A stretch of DNA of 64,000 nucleotides, taken from contig NC_091970.1 in assembly GCF_036711975.1 (NCBI RefSeq), positions 4,099,501-4,163,500 on the forward strand, read 5' to 3'. This DNA comes from Onthophagus taurus. Lineage: Eukaryota; Arthropoda; Insecta; Coleoptera; Scarabaeidae. The translations under genes and the position numbers were made by a program. Each line of letters begins with the position of its first letter. The first letter of the stretch is position 1. Positions 45,871 through 56,700 of this stretch are shown here, in pieces. The notes under the pieces are model-generated. The model saw nothing but the letters and a program-made list of their open reading frames with translations, was not told where the DNA came from and did no database searches.

Positions 45871-48800
45871 TTAATTTAATTTAAAACTTTCTTCGATATA
45901 CAAAATACTTTTCGTATCCTTTAATCTCGCAGCTCTACAACTCCCCAATAACGAAGTATCATTCAAAAATTTCAACACAACTTTATCATTAGTATCGAAA
46001 TCCTCCCGAATTAACGTATATTTCTCCTTAAATTTCTTTTTATCATTTTCGTCGTAAATCAAAACTTTATTTTTCTCAAATTTCGGTAACGTTTGTGACC
46101 ACAATCGATTTTCTTCTGCGTTATTTCGTTTCGATTCAATCCCACATTTTATTTTTTTGATATAATCGATTAATTTAACACTATTTTCTTGGTTGGTATA
46201 ATTATTAACTAAGATATCGATTAAAACGTGGGATTTATGCATTGTTATTAACGTTCTAAATATGTCCCCCGCACAACGGTGATAACCATTTCTATGAATT
46301 TTATTAAAAATTAATTTTAGGGGGGAATTATTTTTTAGGATGTTGTGTAACGGTTGATTTGGGTCTAAAATTTTGTTTTGATTAATGTTATCGAGGTAAT
46401 TAGAAAAAATCGATTTATTTTCGATTAAATCGCTTTGTTGGTGTTCGAATATATCCTTTCGATTTTGATTTTGAGTTGTTATCAAATAATTTAAAACTTC
46501 CCCCCTTTTTGGGATGAAGATTAATTTTAATTTATTATTATTTTGTAATAAATCAACGATGTTTTTAGCCCAATTCCATTTTTTTTGGTATCCGTTGATA
46601 ACCCCACTTGCTGGGGTGATTCTTTTTTGATTCACCAACGTGGTGAAAATCCCCATTGATTCTAATTCATCTTCAAAGTTTAATTTTTTTGTTAATTCTT
46701 CAATGTGCCAAGATATTTCGTGGGAGTTATTAAAAAGTGAGTTTAGATACGGCCTCAAAATCGGGGCGAAATATTTTTTGCTTTGATCCATCGCCTTGTA
46801 GAGCCATTTTAGGAGTATTTTTACCATTTCAACGTCGTCTGTGATGGTCTCGTAATTTATCTCGATGTCTTTCCGGACGAATCGGACCAATTTATTCGTT
46901 GATGATGAAAAGTTTGATTTTATGTTTTCGTTATTTGATTTTAAATTCTTTAAATAAACATTTTTGGCTTGATCTAAAATTAAAACTAAAACATAAACGA
47001 CATCTTCAGTTAAATCGTCGAGGGTTAACACTTTTTTCGCAAATTTTTCGTCCCTCCACAATTTTTTTTTAACTTCCAAGACATTCTTTAGAACCATCCC
47101 GATATATTCCATTTGTTTTTGAGTGTATTGCGCAAAAATTGAGCTCCTTTTAAAGTTAATTAAAAATCTCCTGGCTCTCGTTGATTTTGGCGGCGACATT
47201 TTACGGATTACCCCTTTCCATTTATCAATTAAGACCATTTCGATTCTAATCGACTCAATCATCCTTAAATAATCCGAGTTATTAAACAATTTTAATGATT
47301 CATCAAATAATCGTGTTAAATATTCTTGGATTTTGCACGATTCCATAAAATAATCTTCATCGCTTAAATGCCCAGGGTTAAAAATTAAATTACACCTCCC
47401 AAAAAAATAATTGGGGCAAAACCCACTCCGAATCAACTTAATCAATTTATCAAGAACCCTCACAACAATCGTCGATAAAAAAATGGGCCCCCATCTCACA
47501 ATCGACTCCGTCGGATACGAATCGTCATTTTCCAACTCATAAAAAACCATACTTTTAACAACGTAGTAACCAAAAAACTTATTTTCATAGTATCTCTCGT
47601 TAATTTCGATTAAAATCAACGAAATCACTTTTAAAACCATTTTAACCGTACTCATTTCATCATAATGATCCAAAATGATTTCTTCGGCCGCTGGAAAGCG
47701 AATTTGCCATGATGAGGAGTGAACGCCAAATCCAACGAGGAACATCCCACTTTTCGCCGATAAGTGATACAATAAACAATCGGTGTGTGCCAAAGAAACT
47801 CGTAAAGGAAAATCACTTTTTTTCGGCCAAAAATCGAGGTTAATTCCCACTAAAACTCGGATATCTAAAATTTGATTGTTTAAAATTGGAGATAAAAACT
47901 CCAAATGTATCCGAATTCCTTCCGGTTCATCCACAATTGCGATTCGGAAATCTTTCGTGTGCGGGAAATTCTTTTCCGAGCCAAAATAAAGGTGGTTTTG
48001 TGATGGGGTGTGGAGGATTTTGTTTAAAATCGATGGAGAAACAATTTTTCCGGGGGATCCGCACAAAATTGATTCATCGATGTTGGTTAGGTCGGTTTTC
48101 GATGCTGCTTTTGCTAATAATTCCACTATTTTCGATTGGATTTTATCGCTGAAAAAGAAAATTTAATATGAAATTAAATCGTTTAAATAAAATTAGCTGC
48201 CAAATTTAGTCAAAAGTAATACCAACTGAAAAAAAGAACTAAAAATCATCATAAACTTCCAAAACAGATATGAAATTTATGGTTATAAACGACATCGATT
48301 TTTAAATTAATTTTATTATTTTTTTGATGTTCACAAATTATAAAGTGATTGTGTTTTGTGATACCATGATTCCTTTCCACCATTAATTTTTATTAATTAA
48401 TAAATATGATGATGTAAGTGGAAAAAAGTAAATAAAACGATTCTTCATTACATCAACTGTCACCTGTCACGCAACGCACACACACACTTAGATGTGTTCG
48501 ATAATAGATGGGGTTACAATATACAGTTATATTATTGTTATAAATTTAACATCAAACTTAAACATGGGGAATAAATCCACCTTTTTTTTTCACATATTCG
48601 CTATAATTATTTATATTTGAAGGAATTAATATAAAAAATTTAATTTCATCTTTTTGAATAACGAAAGTTTAAACGTCAAAGTGACACGAATGAATTTCCC
48701 TGTTAATGTTACCAACTGTCATTATGTCAACATGACAGATCGTTTTTGGATTCATTTTAAAAGATTTTTGATTGAAAATTAAATTTACCGTCTCAAAAAA

Positions 48801-49279
48801 TGATTTAAATTAACAAATTCGCCCCATTCCTTCATCATATCGTCTTTTAATTGAATTTTGCCGAATCCCGGATGCAGATCGTCGTCTTCAACCAAAAAGT
48901 AATCAGGTTTTTTATCGTCCGGGTACAAAACCGGCGTCGATAACGCATCGATTCGAAATAAATACGTCATTTTCGCCCGATTTTCGTTAAAATCCTCGTC
49001 TAAACTTATCAAATATTTCGTTGCAAATCGATCGTCCAACATCCCAACGCCGCAAATTAGTCTTTGAACGAATCGTTCCGCCACGGATTTTTTATGAATC
49101 AATTTTTGGTCTAAAAGAAACATATTTTTATTTTAAAAAAATGTCGAAGTTAACTTACCGAAGATTTCTAAATGATTTTCGATTTTTTTTCGAAACAAAT
49201 AATTCAAATTTTGCAATTGATCTGAACAAAATTTTAATTTGCAAGTTTTTAACGATATTTCTTGCGGTTTATCGATCAT
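45871..49279 (-). CDS. Mab-21 family protein with degenerate nucleotidyltransferase motif
   Basis: Three exons (49,279-49,159; 49,110-48,789; 48,148-45,871) join in phase to 906 residues, starting MIDKPQEISLKTCKLKF. Residues about 40-435 follow the Mab-21 fold: HPGFGKIQL (the PGxxxL strand), SSSWQIRFPAAEEIIL (family WxxxFxxAE), YYVVKSMVFYELEND (family YHxKTxxxxxCE) and FCPNYFFGRCNL (family CPHYFLPxxNL). The family includes cGAS-like receptors. Here the nucleotidyltransferase G-S motif with paired acidic residues is not recognisable: the expected place reads ISLDEDF...MTYLFRI, and the third acidic site is shifted (ILDIRVLVGI). Catalysis is therefore doubtful. About 470 further residues, charged and helix-rich, follow the Mab-21 core and match nothing I know. 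Neighbour PTC7 is divergent, 1.4 kb upstream. Confidence 0.75.
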
Positions 49280-50696
49280 TTCGGTGGTTTTAGATAAAAT
49301 GAGAATGAAAACTTTTTTTGTGTCGCTTCAACTTCCGGTTACGTGCGTACCCAACAACAACCGGAAATGGTGTATTTAAATCACTCTTTTGTGCTCAAAA
49401 ATCAATCAAATTACAATTACATCCTCGTCGAGTGCATGTTTGATGGTTATCAACACTTTAATTCTTTATTTTATGCACGAATAAGACATTATGACTCAAA
49501 TTGGATTGTTTCAATTAAAAAAAAAACATTTTTTATTGATTATTAATCGCTTTAGAGTCCATCAAAATATTTTGATGTTCAAGTGAAGAAGATATTGAAG
49601 AAGCACGCTCGTGATTTAATTTAAGTAAATATTTATTTAACCTTGATTAGAAATTTTGGTTGGGGGTCAATAATTACCAGTGTTTAATCCTCGTGGGAAT
49701 TATAATTGATTGATTTATTGCCGCGTTAAAATGAAATCTCGTTTAAAACTTTATTCGTCGTCTAATTAACGACTTTGACCTGTACTTATCCTTCAGACCA
49801 TTAATGTTATCGTTAACTGCAAAAATTTCCAGTTCCTTTCTAATATCTTCGTTTCTGACATTATCCAATTTGGTACACCGCATGGGCGCTCTTAGAAACT
49901 TCATTTCCACGGACTTTATCTTGCTTAGATCCTTTTTCCTTGTCTTATAAAATTTTATTAAAACTTTGTTAAGAATTTTTGGCAAATAATTTAATCACGT
50001 GAAAGCAAATCTTGTGACTTTACCTGGAATGGATCCAAAAAGTTTTATTTAAATTTATTTTTGGCTTTAAATAAAGGATTATTACGAAATTTTATTATTA
50101 AAAATTAATGTTTGATAACCTTTAATTTTACAGTCATTATTATTTTAAGAGGTTATGTTAAAAAAAATTTACAGATTCCTGTAATTTAAACAATAAAAAT
50201 GTTAATGATTAAACTAAATTAGAATTTAAAAAAATTAATTAATATTAAATTAAAATTAATGAAGCAAAATTTGATATTATTAATTTATTAATGGTAATTA
50301 TTTTTATAAAATTATAATTTTACTATTGATAAATAGATGGCGTAAGTAGATAATAAAAATTATTTCGACCTAATTTAGATGATCAGCGCGCCTTGTTCCG
50401 CACTAATTTTTTGACAGATCCCGTGACATTCATAGATTGACTGCCGTTGGTGGTGTGCATGTTTTTTTTGTGGTGCGAAAGATTAATTAGTTTTAATGTA
50501 GACGAAATAAAATAGAGTAAATAAAAATTATAGTTGAAGAACGTTTGTGGTAATGTAAAGGAGCGAACACGTGAGTTGTTGTTACCTCACCAAGAGAGAG
50601 ACGAACTAACCTCAAAATACAAATTGAAAGGGGAAAAAATTAATTTAAATTCGATTAATAGAAAAAATATGCAAAAATTTGGTTAAAAAAAGTATA
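49280..50696. other. Divergent upstream region between Mab-21 and PTC7 genes
   Basis: Holds the 5' flanks of two genes read away from each other and a LINE remnant (49,743-49,985). No TATA box is clear. A leader for the phosphatase probably begins near 50,400-50,650. Confidence 0.5.
49743..49985 (-). pseudogene. LINE-type endonuclease/reverse-transcriptase C-terminal remnant
   Basis: An 80-codon open piece contains SVEMKFLRAPMRCTKLDNVR then NEDIRKELEI. This is the EMRFLRxxxGxTxxDxxRNxDIRxxLxI signature of the region after the reverse transcriptase domain in many insect non-LTR elements. No upstream RT motifs are present, so it is a short fossil. Confidence 0.6.
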
Positions 50697-52999
50697 ATGC
50701 ACACACTCTGGTGGACCACGGGAAGATTAATCTCTAGGGTGCTTTGGAGCGGTGTTAACGCTTCGACGTCCGCCTCCGCTTCATCAACAGACCCAACAAG
50801 GCCCTCTCATCAACCCTCAAACGCTAGGTTAGTTTCGGCGGTTTGCGGATTTTCCAAACAGAAGAAAATTGAAAAACTCGTTAAGGGACAATTCGGAGAT
50901 GACGCTTGGTTTTCGGTTAAACATCAAAAAGCTGACGTTTTAGGTAATTACGTAATAATAAAAGTAATAAATTTAAATTGGTCCATAATCAGTTTTTAAA
51001 TTAATTATTCCTAATCAAACGTTTTGTTGTTTTGTTGCTATTGGTTGCTATCTTCATATTAGAAAAAAAATTTTTATTTTGACATTTAATGTCACTTAAT
51101 ATGTCATTTAAAACGTCAAATCTTAATATTTAAAAATAAATTATTAATAATAAAAATTAAGTTAATTTTCGTTTTAATTTTGTTGTTGTTGAGGTTATGT
51201 TTAGAAAATTATTATCATAAATGACGTTTGATTCCTAATTTTTATTCTTTGTATTTTTGTAATTAAAGCATTTATTCGAAAGTTATTTGCGTTCTAATTA
51301 TTTTCTGTTTGTCTTTTAATTATCGCTTTGTTATTGAAATAAACTAATTTGTTTTTTTAGGAGTAGCTGACGGAGTTGGAGGATGGAGAGCTTACGGGAT
51401 TAATCCGGGCGAATTTTCGCTAAATCTAATGAAAACATGCGAAAGATTGGTGAGGATCGGATCTTTTAACGCAACAAATCCATCGGATTTATTAGCAAAA
51501 AGCTACCTGGAGTTGTTGTATCATAAAAAACCGATTATGGGTAAATTTGATTTAATCGGAAAATTTTTAAATTTCATTTTTGTTTTTTTTTTGTGTTTTT
51601 AGGGAGTAGTACGGCTTGCGTGGTGGTGCTTAATCGCGAAAATAGTCGCTTATACACCGCGAATATCGGTGATAGTGGTTATATGGTGGTGAGGAATGGG
51701 AGAGTTGTGCGAAAATCGGAAGAGCAACAACATTATTTTAATACCCCCTTCCAATTGTCACTGCCACCACCTGGACACCAAGAAGATGTTCTTTCTGATC
51801 AACCGGATTCGGCGATTACCGATAATTTCCACGTCGAAGATGGTGATGTTATCCTTTTAGCCACCGATGGCGTTTTTGATAATTTACCTCAAACTATTTT
51901 AATTAATGAACTCGTTAAAGTAAGTCATTTAATTTTATTTATTATGATTATACCGGGAATTTTATATAACTTGCAATATATGAATGCAGTTAATTAAAAT
52001 ATTTTTATTATAAAAAAATTTCAAAAGGATATCATAAATGTTCAAAACACATCAAAAATAATGAGATTTTCGTAAAGATCGGAAAATTTTAACCTATTTT
52101 GATGTATCACACCCTATATCCATCACAAAATTAACTTTTAAACATATAAATGACACAATTAATTAGTGTTTTGTTTTCGGCCATCTTGATTTTATAAAAA
52201 CCATGATATCTTAGGTGTATTTAAACCTAGATATGTCGATGTTTGGGCTCATTTTATAGCTTTTTTAATTATCTATCATTATAAGTATTCATCTATCAGC
52301 ATTAATCACGAATAATTTGTTTTCGGCCATCTTGAATGATAATATTAATATTTTTAATAAAGTATTAAAAACAATAAGATTTTTGGAATAATCAGAAAAT
52401 TTTAATCTAATTTGATGTATCGTTTGATGTACCACACTCTATATCGTTTACAAAATTTAAAATTATAGATGGCGCTAATTAATAATTTTGATTTCGGCCA
52501 TCTTGGTTTTATAAAAATTAATATATTTCGACATGTGGGTTCATTCATTTCGCACTTTCGCACGATTCATGATAAACAATGCAAATATACAAATTTGTAG
52601 CTTTTTTAATTATCTATCTCAATATTTGCGAAACATTTGTTTTCGGCCATCTTGGATTTTACGGATCAAATTATATGACAAAATGGCTTTCATGGAAACG
52701 TATTTTTTTTTATTGCATCTTAAGTGAATTCACATGAAATAATTTATTATTTTTAGGTTCAAGGTGAAAGATGTCCAAGTCGATTACAAACCGTAGCGAA
52801 TTCGATAGCTTGGATGGCAAGGAATTTATCGTTTGATGAAACTTTTATATCTCCTTTCGCTGAGAGTGCTTTTGCTAATGGTATTAATACAATAGGTATT
52901 TGTTACGTTATTTTATTTCATAAATAAGTTAATTAATTAATTTTTTTAGGTGGTAAACCAGATGATATAACGGTACTTTTAGCAACGGTGGCAATTTAA
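50697..52999 (+). CDS. PTC7-type PP2C protein phosphatase
   Basis: Five exons (50,697-50,943; 51,361-51,540; 51,603-51,919; 52,757-52,895; 52,950-52,999) join in phase to 310 residues. This is a metal-dependent Ser/Thr phosphatase of the PPTC7/PTC7 group, which acts at mitochondria and affects coenzyme Q and mitophagy in other species. PP2C motifs are complete: [15 protein letters not shown] (metal Asp), [15 protein letters not shown] [50 protein letters not shown] (metal Asp) and [14 protein letters not shown] at the C-terminus. The start [17 protein letters not shown] is basic and hydrophobic, consistent with a mitochondrial presequence. Intron 3 (837 nt) contains a satellite-like repeat. 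AATAAA lies at 53,024-53,029, just after the stop. The fly homologs include the fos intronic gene; direct orthology is not claimed. Confidence 0.93.
52020..52700. repeat. Tandem/dispersed repeat in PTC7 intron 3
   Basis: Two to three degenerate units, each with GAAAATTTTAA(C/T)CTA(A)TTTTGATGTAT, CACACCCTATATC, TTCGGCCATCTTG(A/G)TTTTATAAAAA and GCTTTTTTAATTATCTATC. The same family lies in opposite orientation at about 55,862-56,315 in the neighbouring gene. Confidence 0.7.
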
Positions 53000-53287
53000 T
53001 AAATTTAATTGTTTAAAAAAAAAAATAAAGTAGTGTCAAACAAATACTAGTGATGAAATCGTTATTTCTAGATACTAGTTGTGGCAAAAAGTACGCTTAT
53101 TATTTAAAATTAATTTAAAAAACGAGTCTTGTGATCAAAATCGATATTTTTTAATACTTTTTGGGGCTAAATTAAATTATAATTAGTTTTATTGTAAATC
53201 GAATGAATGAGTGAATAAAACATTGAATTAATTATAATTAACACTTTATTTACAAAGAAAAAAAATAAGGCACATTTCGATATTGGG

Positions 53288-53371
53288 GGTGTAGGGATTA
53301 AGATCAAAAAAACAGGTTTGAACAATAAATAAATTAATTAATAAAACCTGTTCTTTTTAATCCTTACATCC
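53288..53371. repeat. Imperfect hairpin between convergent gene ends
   Basis: GGTGTAGGGATTAAGATC...AACAGGTTT faces AAACCTGTTCTTTTTAATCC then TTACATCC, with arms of about 28-32 nt and one 4-nt gap around an AT-rich loop. It sits between the 3' ends of the PTC7 gene (+) and the pgant gene (-), which converge here. It may be a MITE remnant or a shared 3' end structure. Confidence 0.55.
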
Positions 53372-53718
53372 TTAGAAAAAGAAATTGATTTTTTCTCGTT
53401 TTGGCCTATTTATGGCAACTTAGTTATGTTATTTTAAATACTATTAATTGACGAAATCGAATAATACAGATTTATTATTATTTATGTAATTTTAAAATTA
53501 TTTTTCTTTTTGTTTTAGATATGTACATTTTAAAAAAGATATGTTTAGTTTAATTTTTTTAAATAAATAAAAACCAACAATTAAAAAAATAAAAAAGGGA
53601 ATGTTTACATTTTACATTGAGCATATTTCATTAATAAGAAACGAATAACTGGAATGCCACTAAATTTTAAATCCATCCTCGGAGATCATTCCGAATTCAG
53701 TCTATTCATTTTGTTTAA

Positions 53719-56700
53719 TCACAATTTCGAGGAGTCGTAATTCTCCAACGTCCAACGCAAGTGGGTTAACTCCTCGTCGCAATGCTCCATCACCAGCTTA
53801 TCTTTGCCTTGATTAATTCCCAAGCACTTATCACTGCTCCCGTGTTTTAATAATTTCGTGTCCGGATCGTACTCCCAATATTGATTTCCTTTGGAGCCGT
53901 GGCACGGATACAAAATAACATCTTTCCCGCTGTAGTCCAAGCAAGCTTCGTCTCTTCGTATTTCCCCGAATTTACTCAACATCCAATACTAAGTTTAAAA
54001 GAAATGGAAATTAGATTTTAATTAAAAATGATGACAAAATATTTACAATGCACTTTGAACACCACCCAGTAATTAAAATAATAAAATTAAAAATTAAATA
54101 AATAGGTAACCACCACCATAGAAAAACGATGAATTAACTTATCATAAAATCCGCCGGGAATCTGAAAATATTTTTAGTTTTAACGAAGAATATTTACAAT
54201 TAGAAGAAAATTTAGTTTTTTTATAACACCTGTCAAATTTTTTTATTTTTTAAAGGTTGGCAACATTAAGTGACGTTTAAAAATTACTTAACCTCAATTA
54301 CTTACATTTTGACAGATATTAATAAATGAAATTTTTTAAAGAAAATTAATTAAGATTTTTTTTTTGTTTGGTGTTGGTTACCTGATTACCGCCCTGACCA
54401 TGACATGGCCAGAGCCCCACCGGTTTCTCCATGGTGTTATCGTTACTGGGCGAGTCCAAGCACACCTCACGATCAGCCGAAGCAATCTGCGAAAATAAAA
54501 TTAAAATTAATAAAATAACAAAGTGTACCTGGTGCCCCCCTTGTTTATGACAAGGATAAAGACCGACTGCTTTATATAAATCCGATTTTCTCGAAGGCGC
54601 ATCCAAACAAGTTCTCCCACCGTAACCGTTGTTACGAATCTAATTAACCACAAAAATTAATTAAAATAAAACTGTATTAAAGATTGTTAATCATAAATTA
54701 ATTAATTAGGACTTTTATTGAATTAATTACCTCTCCAGAAGCAACGGCTTCCCCGGGAATAAACAATTCTGGATAAACATTATCTAAATACCATTGGAAG
54801 CTTTTACACCCCAATTTTTTGCGCAAACTTTTCCTCGACGCAACATCTCCATAATCGCCTTTTTCATTCCCAATCCGTTGATAATAATACTTAGCATAAT
54901 CATCCATCCAAACTTCGGCCAAACGCACCGAATTCCTACGCAGCACATTCACCCCCGAGCGCCATTTATACGGAGATCGAGTCCTAAAAATGTGCCCGAC
55001 GTGCGAACACGGCACCACCTCCAAAGTACCACCGCACATCCACGATTTAAACGAAAGTTCCAAGTTTTCAGCACCCCAAATGTCAAATCCACTATCGTAA
55101 GTACCAAGCCGTTCAAAAAATTCCTAAACCAAAAAATAAAACGTTATTGTGGATGTATCATGAAAGATTTATGAGCTGAATGAAAAAAAATTGAAAAAAA
55201 AAAGAAAAAGTGAGTTGATTAATGGGTACGAAGCCGGAATTTGAATGTACCTAACGGTGATACAGATATGGGTCAAATCGAATTCCATTTTTTTTTAAGT
55301 TACCTTATCGATACTAAATAAACCCCCAGCCATCGTAGGGCTATGAACTGGTTCGGAAGCGTGAACCCTTCTCGCTTTTTCTTTTTGGGGAACGGCGTGC
55401 CAATTAAACTGCAAGTTCCAATCAAAACCGCCAACATTTACGTAACCCTCCTTAAATTTATACTCAAGGGTGGTATCATCGATCACATCAATAACGGGAC
55501 AAACCACTGTAGTCGAATTCCGCGCTATCCGGTCCAAAAGGGGCTCCAACCACCCCGTCGTACACTCACAATGGCTATCCAAATATGTTAAAACCGGTGC
55601 CGTGGCGTGTCTAGCGCCTAAAAAAGGAATATTAATTAAATCAAATTAATTAAACTAAAACTAGAATTAACATTAGCACTAACACTAGACCTAGAAACAT
55701 TCGGGTTTAGCCGCAGGTCTCTAAAGACGGCTAAACCCGAATGATTCTAGTTCTAGGTATAGTGTTAGTTCTAGTTTTGCACTAGCACTACAACTAGAAC
55801 TAACACTAGACCTAGAACTACAAATATTCGGGTTTAGCCATCTCTAGAGACGTAGATAATTAAAAAAGCTACAAAATGAGCCCAAACTCGACATATCTAA
55901 GTGTAAAAACGCCTAAGACATCATCGTTTTTATAAAATCAAGATGGCCGAAAACAAAACACTAATTTATTACGTCATTTACATCTTTAAAAACTGAATTT
56001 TATGATGGATATAGAGTATAATACTTAAAATTAGGTTAAAATTTTCCGATCTTTACGAAAATCTTATTATTTTTGATGTTTTTGAATATTTTTGATTCTT
56101 TTTTGACATTTTTTTTTCATTAAATCGATTACGATTTGCAGTGTTTATCATGAATCGTGTGAAGTGAACCCACACATCGAAATATAATAATTTTTATAAA
56201 ATCAAGATATACGAAATCAAAATTATTGATTAGCGTCATCTATAATTTTAAATTTTGTAAACGATATAGAGTGTGATACATCAAATTAGGTTAAAATTTT
56301 CTGATTTCAAATTTTAGTTTTAATTTACTTAACACCGGCCGTGAAAGCCTTGGTACTTATATCAAATTAATTGTTTTGAATTACGTACCTAAAAGTCTCG
56401 CTCGGATTAATCCCTCCCGTTTCTTCCCCCGCACAATTTTCACTTTCGGCTCCGATTTCCAGTAATCCTCAAGTTGCCCCTTTAAATGGGGCATATCCGA
56501 GAAATCATCAACCAAAATAACTTCTTTGATTAAATGGGACGGTGAGCGATCCAACACCGAATAAACCGTCCGGAGAAGAACGGACCAAGCCTCATTATGG
56601 AAACAAATAATCACCGATGTTTTCGGAAGATTCTTTAAATATCGATCAGGAGATTTACACCTAAATAATAATAAAAAAATAAATATTAGAACATAACCTC

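Noticed and set aside
54095..54175. Possible third pgant alternative ending after an acceptor-like TTTTCAG ([11 protein letters not shown])
   Set aside because: It has no donor and no similarity to the lectin domain. It would remove the lectin and looks like chance.
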